Assembly: GCA_030600745.1 (NCBI GenBank)
Contig: JAUVLL010000052.1
Coordinates: 1-12,729, forward strand
Direction: 5' to 3'
Origin: Spirochaetaceae bacterium
Lineage (GTDB): Bacteria; Spirochaetota; Spirochaetia; B11-G9
Length of the DNA stretch: 12,729 nucleotides
Shown: positions 1 to 6,777 of the stretch, piece by piece
How positions within the stretch are numbered: the first letter of the stretch is position 1
How the letters are laid out: the number at the start of each line of letters is the position of its first letter
Made by a program: the position numbers and the translations under genes
Notes under the pieces: model-generated
The model's database searches: none
What the model was told of the DNA's origin: nothing
The model's input: the letters and a program-made list of their open reading frames with translations, nothing else

Positions 1-668
1 CCACCCGGGAATTCCAGTATTGCTGATGCAAGTATATCAGTCTTAAATTACTGATCATATTCCACCATTGCAACAACTCTTTTTGGTTCTTCTTTAAATA
101 AAAATCTGGATGTGTTTACCGGGTAGCAGCCAATATCCCAAATTCCGCCGCCCCCCATATCCGAAGAATAACTATTTCTAATGTTGGATGGATCAAAATT
201 CGAATAAGAAAAAAATCCCTGTACTGCTCTAAGTTTACCAAAATCTTCACTTGATGTTAATTCTCTTGCCTTAAGCCACTGTGGATGGGTTCTAACCATA
301 AATGCTTCACCGATTTTTACTCCGGTATGTTCTCTTGTTCCAATTGCTCTTTTTACATCAGATACAGTCAATGCAAACGGTTTCTCACACAGAACGTGTT
401 TGTCTGCCTCCATGGCTTTTATACTCCATTCTACATGAAGATGATTTGGAAGTGGAATATATACAGCATCGATTGATTTATCAGCAAGTAGTTCTTCATA
501 AGATCCGTATGCTTTTTCGATGTCCAGATCTAAAGCAGTTTTCTGTGATTTCTTTATATCTCTGGATGCAATTGCAGATATCTCACTATACATTCCATCC
601 TGCATCCCGGGTATTACATAATTTCTGGCTATACCTGCATCACCCAAAACACCCCATCTGATTTTCAT
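1..668 (-). pseudogene. Gfo/Idh/MocA family oxidoreductase, interrupted by an in-frame stop and cut by the window edge
   Basis: The readable part (206 residues from the ATG at 668) is the NAD(P)-binding half of a Gfo/Idh/MocA dehydrogenase. It has a Rossmann start (GVLGDAGIA, residues 6-14), the conserved CEKP motif near residues 94-97 and the start of the second domain (GGIWDIGCYPVN, about 175-185). The frame then meets TAA at 48-50. Beyond this stop the same frame continues as FKTDILASAILEFPG to the window edge, which looks like normal family sequence, so one base change (for example GAA to TAA) would explain it. Family members are usually about 320-350 residues. They oxidise or reduce sugars and inositols in the cytoplasm. 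Two adjacent ATGs exist (671 and 668); the second is better placed after the G-run in the leader. It is the last visible gene of the minus-strand sugar operon. Readthrough or a base-call error is possible. Confidence 0.82.
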
Positions 669-718
669 CATTAGCCCCCCGGAAAAATTGTTTTGAGTTA
701 TTATAGATTAATAATGGA

Positions 719-759
719 AGAACCTCCAGTCTGGATAGAATTATGCAGGCCGGGGTTCT
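719..759 (-). repeat. Inverted repeat between kinase-like gene and oxidoreductase
   Basis: AGAACCTC at 719-726 pairs with GGGGTTCT at 752-759 (8 pairs, one G-T), with a 25-base loop that itself contains CCAG/CTGG. No T-run follows on the minus strand, so it is not a standard terminator. It occupies the gap between the P-loop gene and the oxidoreductase and may shape or stabilise the mRNA ends. Confidence 0.4.
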
Positions 760-765
760 ACGATG

Positions 766-1500
766 TTATTTGGTTTTTTTTAAATCCCAAAGCTTATTCA
801 AGGTTTTTTCAAGTCTGTCGCCTAGAAAGTCGCCTCCATTAGTAGTTATATCATCGTGATTATTAAAAACTGCATAGGGAATTTCCACATTATTAACTGT
901 TAGAAAACTATCATCTTTAGATGAAAAATCTTTCCAGTCACTTTTTTCGTACATTTCTTTTAACTTTTCATCAGGAAGTCCGTGTTCCAGAATACTATGA
1001 GGTTTGTCAGGATTAAATCTTCGTCTATTTTTTCTTAGGGATTCTTCAAAGCTTACATCAATATATAGCACAGCACCTGCTTCGAGAACCCCCTTTGTAA
1101 AATAATTAAAGGCTTCTTTAAATCCACCGTGCTCACTGCCTCTGGCAAATTCTAAAATAGCAGTACCCTCTTTTTCAAAATCTTTTCTATCGGTCAGTAG
1201 TTTTTTATATTCCATATCAATTCTTTCAATAAGAAGATTCCATAGATAAGGATACTTAAAATAACCTTCTTTATCTGAATGAAGTCTGGGTTTACCCATA
1301 CGCTCCAGAAGAGCATCCTCTTCAAACCATGTCCATAACATAGGGAAGTCATCGATTTCGATAAAATCTGCTATATGGAATCTGGAAAGTCTTTCTTCTG
1401 TACTGCAGTTTTTTAAATAGTCTATTATTTCACTTTTCCCTGCTGCCGGACGTCCGTTGAGAAAAATAATCGGGAAATGATTATTTATTTGCTGATTCAT
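766..1500 (-). CDS. P-loop kinase-like NTPase of unknown substrate
   Basis: This is a 244-residue soluble protein with a clear Walker A motif GRPAAGKS (residues 16-23) directly after a hydrophobic strand (PIIFLNG). A lid-like basic segment (about residues 156-190, with RKNRRRF) recalls small-molecule and nucleotide kinases. I do not recognise a named family. The start at 1500 is chosen because AAAGGAG (1508-1514) lies 7 bases upstream; an ATG 13 codons earlier would place this ribosome site inside the gene. It follows two CUT1 permeases and precedes an oxidoreductase, which suggests a sugar or sugar-derivative kinase role in the same catabolic operon, but that is inference. It could instead be a regulatory or repair NTPase. 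No damage is visible. Confidence 0.75.
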   Translation of the reverse strand: MNQQINNHFPIIFLNGRPAAGKSEIIDYLKNCSTEERLSRFHIADFIEIDDFPMLWTWFEEDALLERMGKPRLHSDKEGYFKYPYLWNLLIERIDMEYKKLLTDRKDFEKEGTAILEFARGSEHGGFKEAFNYFTKGVLEAGAVLYIDVSFEESLRKNRRRFNPDKPHSILEHGLPDEKLKEMYEKSDWKDFSSKDDSFLTVNNVEIPYAVFNNHDDITTNGGDFLGDRLEKTLNKLWDLKKTK

Positions 1501-1507
1501 AATGAGG

Positions 1508-1514
1508 CTCCTTT
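1508..1514 (-). promoter_or_regulatory. Ribosome binding site that sets the start of the P-loop gene
   Basis: AAAGGAG on the minus strand, 7 bases before the ATG at 1500. It argues against the longer reading frame that begins at 1539. Confidence 0.7.
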
Positions 1515-1520
1515 GGGTGC

Positions 1521-1561
1521 TGAGATCGTTCCTCGACACTTCGTGTCTGCGGTACGACTCA
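1521..1561 (-). repeat. Long imperfect palindrome directly after the second permease gene
   Basis: A core hairpin of GACAC/GTGTC with a 3-base loop (1535-1547) is extended outward by CC/GG, TCGT/ACGA and TGAG/CTCA arms, with short mismatches or bulges. Together about 15-16 pairs span 41 bases. It starts four bases after the permease stop codon and ends just before the ribosome site of the next gene. No T-run follows, so it resembles a REP-type or mRNA-stabilising stem-loop more than a terminator. Confidence 0.55.
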
Positions 1562-1564
1562 TAT

Positions 1565-2398
1565 TTATTTAATTCCTGAATGCAGGAATCCCTGTATAAA
1601 TTTTTTCTGGAAAATCAGAAAAGCTGCCAGTAAAGGCAGAACTACCATTACGGTAGCTGCAGAGAGCAGAGCCCATTGAGCGCCTATCTCTCCCATCTGC
1701 GTAAATCTTACAAGTCCGGCAGTTAAAGGCCTCGCTTTGTCAGTTTTTGTAATAATCAACGGCCAAAGAAATTCATTCCAGTGCCAGCTGACCGAAGATA
1801 TCCCGAATGCTGTAATGGTAGATACAGATTGGGGAATGTAAATATGAATTAATAAGTGCCACCATGAGCAGCCGTCAATTATTCCTGCAGATATAAGTGC
1901 TTCCGGAATACTTAGAAACATTTGCCTGAGCAGAAAAACACCAAAGGCGGATCCAAAATAGGGGATTCCAATGGCAAGTATAGTGTCATAGATATTCAAT
2001 GCTCGTATTGTAGAGAAATTAGGCACCAGAAGAGCTGCTGTTGGAATCATCATCTGCAGGAGTATAAAAATAAAGAGTAAATTCTGTCCTTTAAATTTAT
2101 ATCTGGCAAATGCAAAAGCCGCTAGAAGTACTGTTACAAGCTGCACTGCAAATACCATTAAAACTAAAATAAAAGTATTAATGAAGTATCTTCCGAAAGG
2201 TGCAAGATAGAGCGCCTTTTTGAAGCTGTCTAAACTGAGAGTTGTTCCAAAGAAAACATCACCTCTTCCAAGAGCTTCGTTTAGTGGTCGGGTGGAGGCA
2301 ATAAAAGACCATATTAGAGGTGCTGTCCAGATAATTGTCACTGTAATCAATATAAAATAGAGAAGACCCCTGCTTCTTAATTTGTGTAATTTAATCAT
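1565..2398 (-). CDS. CUT1 sugar ABC transporter permease, MalG-type
   Basis: A 277-residue inner-membrane protein with about six membrane segments (roughly residues 11-33, 72-98, 106-128, 138-160, 190-210 and 245-265). It carries the cytoplasmic EAA loop, EALISAGIIDGCSWWHLLIHIYIP (166-189) in essence E-A-L-x3-G-x2-D-G-x9-P, which docks onto the ATPase subunit. The length is normal for MalG-like permeases, and the C-terminus ends with the usual QKKFIQGF-type tail (264-271). It overlaps the upstream permease by 8 bases (ATGATTAA), so translation is probably coupled; AAGGAAGG inside the upstream gene serves as ribosome site. It pairs with the MalF-type subunit to form the channel. The substrate cannot be read from sequence. 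No ATPase gene is present in the operon. Confidence 0.93.
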   Translation of the reverse strand: MIKLHKLRSRGLLYFILITVTIIWTAPLIWSFIASTRPLNEALGRGDVFFGTTLSLDSFKKALYLAPFGRYFINTFILVLMVFAVQLVTVLLAAFAFARYKFKGQNLLFIFILLQMMIPTAALLVPNFSTIRALNIYDTILAIGIPYFGSAFGVFLLRQMFLSIPEALISAGIIDGCSWWHLLIHIYIPQSVSTITAFGISSVSWHWNEFLWPLIITKTDKARPLTAGLVRFTQMGEIGAQWALLSAATVMVVLPLLAAFLIFQKKFIQGFLHSGIK

Positions 2399-3284
2399 CT
2401 GTACCTTCCTTTTTTTCTGATAAAAGAAAGTTGGAAATTGTGAAAAAAAGTAGAATAATAATAAGAATAACTGTTATTGCCGCAGCCTTTCCTACATTAA
2501 GATTCTCAAATCTCTGCTGCCAGAGATAGAATAAAAGAACTGTCGAACGATCACTTGGACCACCACTTGTTAAGACAAAAATATGATCAACTGCCTGAAA
2601 TGCTCCAATAAACGCAATTGTTGTAATAAACAATGTAGATCTTCGAAGGAGGGGTATTGTTATGGCAATCATAGTTTTTACAGGACCTGCTCCATCTATT
2701 TTTGCAGCTTCATAAACTGTGCCTGGAATGTTCTGTATTCCTGCCAGATAGAAGATCATAAAATAACCGGCGTTTTTCCAGAATGAAACTATCATAACGG
2801 ATATCAGTGCAAGATTTGGATTAACTGTCCAGTTTTGCGGCCCTGTATAACCAAGGAAAGAAATTGTACTGTTAAACAATCCATAATCCGGAGTAAAGAA
2901 AAACATCCAGATAGTAGCTGCGCTGACCATAGGCAGTATTGATGGATGAAAGATAGCCAGACGAAAAAGTCCGGAACCTTTAAATTTATTGTTTAGAAGT
3001 ACTGCCAGAATAAAAGCGGCAGCAATAGTCAGTGGTACTGTTCCAAGAACATAGATCATTGTGTTTTGTAACACATTTATAAAATCACTATCTTTTAAAA
3101 GTTCAAAATAGTTTTCAAAACCAATAAAAGATGGTATTTTGTACTTTGCTATGTTAAGTCGTTGTTTAAAAAGGCTCTGATAAATAGAGAGAAATGTCGG
3201 CCATACTGTAAACATTGTAACAAAAAACAGGGTAGGTGATATTAATATATATGGCAGATAGTTAAATTGTTTTTTTCTTATCAT
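2391..3284 (-). CDS. CUT1 sugar ABC transporter permease, MalF/UgpA-type
   Basis: A 297-residue inner-membrane permease with a typical N-terminus (PYILISPTLFFVTMFTVWPT, residues 11-30) and about six membrane segments. Its EAA loop near residues 191-211 reads YEAAKIDGAGPVKTMIAITIP, with the canonical E-A-A-x2-D-G-A core. The length matches MalF/UgpA-like subunits without the large MalF insert. It forms the translocation pore with the next gene. Upstream of its ATG I see no Shine-Dalgarno sequence. Instead a strong stem-loop fills the gap after the binding-protein gene. This probably keeps permease synthesis below that of the binding protein, a common arrangement in such operons. Confidence 0.93.
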   Translation of the reverse strand: MIRKKQFNYLPYILISPTLFFVTMFTVWPTFLSIYQSLFKQRLNIAKYKIPSFIGFENYFELLKDSDFINVLQNTMIYVLGTVPLTIAAAFILAVLLNNKFKGSGLFRLAIFHPSILPMVSAATIWMFFFTPDYGLFNSTISFLGYTGPQNWTVNPNLALISVMIVSFWKNAGYFMIFYLAGIQNIPGTVYEAAKIDGAGPVKTMIAITIPLLRRSTLFITTIAFIGAFQAVDHIFVLTSGGPSDRSTVLLFYLWQQRFENLNVGKAAAITVILIIILLFFTISNFLLSEKKEGTDD

Positions 3285-3293
3285 ATCAAGTAA

Positions 3294-3316
3294 ACCCGGA
3301 GCAAATTGCTCCGGGT
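3294..3316 (-). promoter_or_regulatory. Strong stem-loop between binding-protein and permease genes
   Basis: ACCCGGAGC (3294-3302) pairs perfectly with GCTCCGGGT (3308-3316) around a 5-base AT loop. On the minus strand only TTTACTTG follows, so it is at most a weak terminator. It lies 22 bases after the binding-protein stop and 9 bases before the permease ATG. By analogy with malE-malF gaps it may protect the upstream mRNA or attenuate transcription, giving more binding protein than permease. Confidence 0.65.
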
Positions 3317-3338
3317 AAAATAAACTCCTAATTCAGTC

Positions 3339-4652
3339 TTATTTAAAATCTGTTAATGATTTATCAGCTTCTTCCTGGGCAGTTTTCATAGCTTCTGCAG
3401 CAGTCATCTCACCATTATAGGCTGCCTGCAGGTATTTGTGGAAAATATTCCTGATCTGACCAAGATTCTGAAGGGAAAGCTCTTTTGCTGCAAAATTTAA
3501 GACATCTCTTGTATCTGCTGCCTGTGGTACCTTTTTAAGGTAGGCTTTCATTGCAGAGGTGTCATAAGCACTTTTCTGAACAGCAATGTAACCGGTGTTC
3601 ATGCTAAAATTAGCAGCAAGTTCCGGCTGGGTAATGAAGTATGCAAATTTTACAGCAGCAGCTTTCTCTGCTTCTGATGCTCCATCCATAATATAGAAGT
3701 TTCCGCCTCCCGGTACACTGGCATAGGTCCCTGCCTTTTTCCCTGGAAGAGGCATAACACCGACATCAAAACCGGACTGGGAAATAACTGTTGCCAAAGA
3801 TCCTGTAGAGTGAACAATCATAGCAGTGGTGCCGTTTGAAAAGTTTGCAGGTGCTGTTCCCCATGCTCCCTGGACTCCGGCTGGTGTTGCAGCGTAGGTT
3901 TTTGACAGGGAAATGTAGAAATTTACAGCATCTATTACTGCAGGGTTATCAAAGAATACAGTCAGATCATCATCACCGATAATGTTCTGACCTGCGCCAA
4001 TTGCCAGGGGCTGGAACAGCCAGTACGGCCATCCTGAAGGAAACTCAATACCCCACTGGGTAACTTTGTCCCCTTCTCTAACTGTAAGTTTTTGGGCAGT
4101 TTCGCCCCATGCTTTCCAGCTGTCCGGACGGTCGATCCCGGCGGCTTTGAACATATCTTTATTATAGTACATTACTACAGCACTTCTCTGAAAAGGGATG
4201 CTCCATAGTTTTCCATCGTATCGTGAATTATCAAGAAAGGCCGGATAAAATCCTTTTATATACTTTTCGCTGTCCGGAAGTTGTGAGAGATAATCATCTA
4301 TTGAAGCGATATATCCGCTGTTCATAAGATCATAAAGATCTGTTGCCAGCATAACAGCCATTGCCGGGGGTTTCCCACCGCCCTCTATAGTTGTCTGTAT
4401 AGCTGTTTTTACATCTCCATAACCACCGGAGAAGACAGGTGTAACAGTTATGTTCGGGTTAATAGACTGAAAGCTTGCGATATATCCTCCCAGAATTTTT
4501 GCTATTGGAGCATCAACTGCTACCGGATAAAAAACTTCAATTTCTACCGGACCTTCTATTGCCCCTTTTGTTGGAGCCTCTTTTTCTCCGGCTGCCCAAA
4601 GGGACCCGCTGATCAGTAATACTGTCAACAGGATTACTAAAATCTTTTTCAT
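3339..4652 (-). CDS. Periplasmic sugar-binding protein of a CUT1 ABC transporter (extracellular solute-binding family 1)
   Basis: The 437-residue protein starts with a Sec signal peptide (MKKILVILLTVLLISGSLWA, 1-20) and probable cleavage before AGEKEA. There is no lipobox cysteine, so it should be a soluble periplasmic protein. The mature part looks like UgpB/MalE-type cluster 1 proteins: an early strand IEVFYPV, GGKPPAMAVMLATDLYDLMNSGYI (near residues 97-120) and AEKAAAVKFAYFITQPELAANFSMNTGYIA-like C-terminal elements that contact ligand in this family. The ribosome site GGAGGAAG lies just before the ATG. It captures a sugar or sugar derivative and delivers it to the two permeases downstream. 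The ligand is unknown; UgpB-like segments are only a hint. Confidence 0.93.
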   Translation of the reverse strand: MKKILVILLTVLLISGSLWAAGEKEAPTKGAIEGPVEIEVFYPVAVDAPIAKILGGYIASFQSINPNITVTPVFSGGYGDVKTAIQTTIEGGGKPPAMAVMLATDLYDLMNSGYIASIDDYLSQLPDSEKYIKGFYPAFLDNSRYDGKLWSIPFQRSAVVMYYNKDMFKAAGIDRPDSWKAWGETAQKLTVREGDKVTQWGIEFPSGWPYWLFQPLAIGAGQNIIGDDDLTVFFDNPAVIDAVNFYISLSKTYAATPAGVQGAWGTAPANFSNGTTAMIVHSTGSLATVISQSGFDVGVMPLPGKKAGTYASVPGGGNFYIMDGASEAEKAAAVKFAYFITQPELAANFSMNTGYIAVQKSAYDTSAMKAYLKKVPQAADTRDVLNFAAKELSLQNLGQIRNIFHKYLQAAYNGEMTAAEAMKTAQEEADKSLTDFK

Positions 4653-4674
4653 TTTACTTCCTCCAAATATTTTT

Positions 4675-4689
4675 TACCGCTATGCGGTA
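4675..4689 (-). repeat. Short hairpin between regulator and binding-protein genes
   Basis: TACCGC/GCGGTA (6 pairs, 3-base loop) sits in the gap between the RpiR-type gene and the binding-protein gene. On the minus strand it is followed by an A-run and the GGAGG ribosome site, not by T residues. It is therefore probably a processing or stability element, not a terminator. Confidence 0.4.
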
Positions 4690-4692
4690 TGA

Positions 4693-5547
4693 TTAACATT
4701 CTCTAAATGCGGTTCTTCTATTTTCCAGTTCTTTAAGTTTTTCCTTAAGTCTATCACCTCCGGAGAGCTCTACTGCCAGAAGCAATAAATTGGCAAAATT
4801 CATTGGTACAGCCATAGAGTTTTTGAACTCTATATCTCCGCGGTTGACGTAGATCATTTTACTGGAAAGTTCGGCCAGAGCAGGATCCATTGTTCCTGTT
4901 ACAGTGATAATTTCCATTCCGGTTTCTTTTACACTCTCCAGGGTTTTAATAAATGATTTTGTATCATTTAAATACATAAATGTAATAAGCAGATCTTTTG
5001 AAGTTGCCGGAAAAAGATCATCAACTACATCCCCTGAGTTCTCACCAAGTAATTGAACATTTAACTGGTAGCGTTTTAATCTTTTAGTAAGATAGTGGGC
5101 TGGGTAGAATCCGGTCCCGGGACCAAGGAGATAGACAGTATCGGACGTGAGTATTTTATTAGCAGTATATTCCAGCTCCTTATCAGAAAAATGGTTTTCA
5201 AAAAGGTTAAGTGATTTTATATCTGTCTCAATCGCTGCATGGATGAGTTCAGAGAAAGAAGATATTTTATTGAAAATACGGGAGGAAGCCTTATAGGAGT
5301 CAATATGGTGCTCGTAGAAACTCAACATTCCAGCCCGAAAATCCTGATAATTTGGATATTTTAGTTTTTTGTAAAATTCGATTACTGTTGGTTTGCTTAT
5401 GTTAATTTTTTGACATAGATCCTTTAAAGAAAGAAAAGCCATTTCGTGAGGATACTGTCTTATAAATTCTGCAATTTCTTTTTCTGACTTTGTAAAGTTC
5501 CCGGCTGCCATTGATAGACGCTGGGCCCAATCTGTATCTACTGCCAT
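4693..5547 (-). CDS. RpiR-family transcriptional regulator (HTH plus SIS domain)
   Basis: The 284-residue protein has an N-terminal RpiR-type helix-turn-helix region (about 10-75, with SEKEIAEFI, LSLKDLCQKINISKPTVIEFYKKL in essence, and YPNYQDFR). This is followed by a SIS phosphosugar-binding domain (about 120-265, with TVYLLGPGTGF and the strand DLLITFMYL). Such proteins sense a phosphorylated sugar and control the adjacent catabolic genes. The start at 5547 is preferred over an ATG at 5571 because the -10 box lies between the two. With a promoter ending at 5554, transcription should begin at or next to the A of this ATG, so the mRNA is probably leaderless. The gene is first in the operon, which implies autoregulation. 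The family assignment is secure; the effector is unknown. Confidence 0.9.
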   Translation of the reverse strand: MAVDTDWAQRLSMAAGNFTKSEKEIAEFIRQYPHEMAFLSLKDLCQKINISKPTVIEFYKKLKYPNYQDFRAGMLSFYEHHIDSYKASSRIFNKISSFSELIHAAIETDIKSLNLFENHFSDKELEYTANKILTSDTVYLLGPGTGFYPAHYLTKRLKRYQLNVQLLGENSGDVVDDLFPATSKDLLITFMYLNDTKSFIKTLESVKETGMEIITVTGTMDPALAELSSKMIYVNRGDIEFKNSMAVPMNFANLLLLAVELSGGDRLKEKLKELENRRTAFREC

Positions 5548-5553
5548 AAGTTC

Positions 5554-5582
5554 ATAATAGACCCGAAACATGGTATTGTCAA
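5554..5582 (-). promoter_or_regulatory. Near-consensus sigma70 promoter for the minus-strand sugar operon
   Basis: On the minus strand there is TTGACA (5577-5582), a 17-base spacer, and TATTAT (5554-5559). Six bases, GAACTT, separate the -10 box from the ATG at 5547, so the expected start point is the ATG itself. This is the only strong promoter I see for the operon. Confidence 0.75.
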
Positions 5583-5631
5583 ATGAAAAGTAAAAAAAAA
5601 TAGATAGAATTTTACTAATTCATGTATATTT

Positions 5632-5668
5632 AACGTAATATTCACGTAAAGTAAATAATTCACCTAAA
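5632..5668. repeat. Short direct repeats upstream of the operon promoter (candidate regulator sites)
   Basis: Three related words occur close together: AACGTAA (5632-5638), TTCACGTAAA (5641-5650) and TTCACCTAAA (5659-5668). The last two are 18 bases apart. They lie about 50-90 bases upstream of the -35 box of the minus-strand promoter, in the gap before the plus-strand genes. They could be regulator-binding sites, for example for the RpiR protein, but the region is AT-rich and chance is not excluded. Nothing else coding is visible between 5583 and 5774. Confidence 0.3.
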
Positions 5669-5774
5669 AATATTACCAGATGAATAGTAATTGTGTAAGG
5701 TGGAAATCCTGGAATATTGTTTAAAACAGTATACTTTGTTATTTTTAAGTTTTCGATAAAAAGGGTAGGTTACA

Positions 5775-5855
5775 ATGTTTAAAGTAATGTTTGTTTGTAT
5801 GGGGAATGTGTGCAGATCTTCCCTTGCTCATATTCTGCTGGATAATTATCCATAG
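5775..5855 (+). pseudogene. N-terminal remnant of a low-molecular-weight protein tyrosine phosphatase
   Basis: A 26-codon frame starts at an ATG with a purine-rich site (AAGGGTAGG) upstream. It contains the phosphatase P-loop: VCMGNVCRSSLAH, with the nucleophile Cys8 and Arg14 in C-x5-R-S form, as in LMW-PTP/arsenate-reductase-like enzymes. Complete members have about 140-160 residues and a later DP catalytic acid, which is missing here. The frame is closed by three consecutive in-frame stops, TAG TGA TAA (5853-5861), and I cannot find the rest of the gene in any frame. It is best read as a deletion remnant. A retained micropeptide is a less likely alternative. Confidence 0.75.
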
Positions 5856-5888
5856 TGATAAACGGAGCTATATGATATAATTGCAGCA

Positions 5889-6647
5889 ATGGTTACATTA
5901 AGATTCTATGAAGAACTAAATGATTTCCTCGAAAAAGATAAAAGAAAAGTGAACTATACTGTTAAGTCCAGCCCCGGTCAGACCGTGAAGGACCTTATTG
6001 AGTCGGAAAATGTTCCCCATACTGAGGTCGATCTGATTCTTGTAAACAGTAACTCCATTGATTTCTCCTATCAGGTTAAGGATGGTGACAGAATTTCCGT
6101 TTACCCTGTTTTTGAATCTCTGGACATTACAAATGCTACCAAACTGAGACCGCTACCGCTGAGACTGCTCTCCCCGGGAGGGGCAATATTCATTCTGGAT
6201 GTGAATCTTGGGAAACTGGCAAGATACCTGCGGATTGGGGGATTTGACACTCTCTACAGCAATTCATATGAGGACAAAGAGATTGCAGAAATATCCGCCC
6301 GGGAAAACAGAATCGTACTGACAAGGGACAGAGACCTGCTAAAACGATCGATAATCCAAAGGGGACACTGGATAAGGTCTCAGAATGCTGTCCTTCAGTA
6401 CCAGGCCGTGCTGGAAAGGTTTGACCTTAAAAACTCTGTATCCATCTATTCCCGGTGTCCCCAATGTAACGGAAAACTCAGGCAGGTGGATAAGAAAGAT
6501 ATTCTGGACAGACTGGCCCCTAAAACGTCAAAGTACTATGATGTTTTCAAGATCTGCGGCAGCTGCGGTAAAATATACTGGAAGGGGAACCATTATTACA
6601 ATTTTATTAAAATGACAGATCCGGATATTCAATATTCCAAACAATAA
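5889..6647 (+). CDS. Mut7-C RNase-domain protein with N-terminal ubiquitin-like domain
   Basis: This 252-residue soluble protein combines a ThiS/MoaD-like beta-grasp domain (about 1-76) with a Mut7-C PIN-like domain (about 100-240). Visible Mut7-C features are FILDVNLGKLARYLRIGGFD (101-120) with Asp104, the acidic motif TRDRDL (145-150), a zinc ribbon with Cys190/Cys193 and Cys223/Cys226, and the conserved IYWKGNHY (229-236). The domain order and length are those of the usual bacterial Mut7-C ubiquitin/RNase proteins; the catalytic role is inferred from the PIN fold and remains unproven for the family. The start has no close ribosome site: GGAG (5864-5867) is 21 bases upstream and better fits a two-codon ORF (ATG ATA TAA, 5872-5880), so reinitiation is possible. 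Its base composition looks richer in G and C than its neighbours. It appears intact. Confidence 0.88.
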   Translation: MVTLRFYEELNDFLEKDKRKVNYTVKSSPGQTVKDLIESENVPHTEVDLILVNSNSIDFSYQVKDGDRISVYPVFESLDITNATKLRPLPLRLLSPGGAIFILDVNLGKLARYLRIGGFDTLYSNSYEDKEIAEISARENRIVLTRDRDLLKRSIIQRGHWIRSQNAVLQYQAVLERFDLKNSVSIYSRCPQCNGKLRQVDKKDILDRLAPKTSKYYDVFKICGSCGKIYWKGNHYYNFIKMTDPDIQYSKQ

Positions 6648-6677
6648 GATGGGGAACCTATACTGATAAAACGTAAA

Positions 6678-6702
6678 CTAAGGGAACGGTTTGTTTCCTT
6701 AG
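6678..6702 (+). other. Stem-loop downstream of the Mut7-C gene
   Basis: CTAAGGGAA (6678-6686) pairs with TTTCCTTAG (6694-6702) in nine pairs, one G-T, with a 7-base loop. It lies 30 bases after the Mut7-C stop codon. The only T-run (6731-6736) is 28 bases further on, so it is not a textbook terminator, but it may mark the 3' end of this transcript. The rest of 6648-6777 shows no gene. Confidence 0.35.
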
Positions 6703-6777
6703 ATCACTGGTAATAACCGGAATCGGAACTGTTTTTTCCCACTTGTCAGCAGCATCATATACTAATATCATGTAAAA

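Noticed and set aside
285..661. Plus-strand open frames opposite the oxidoreductase
   Set aside because: They lie antisense to a recognisable dehydrogenase, have no ribosome site and show cysteine-rich, family-less sequence.
2583..2786. Plus-strand open frame opposite the MalF-type permease
   Set aside because: It is antisense to a conserved permease, and its composition is that of a shadow frame.
5701..5735. Plus-strand promoter with TATACT at 5730-5735
   Set aside because: No -35 box at 16-18 bases and no extended -10 motif, so I could not support it.
6678..6736. Rho-independent terminator after the Mut7-C gene
   Set aside because: The stem-loop is clear, but its nearest T-run is 28 bases downstream, too far for an intrinsic terminator.
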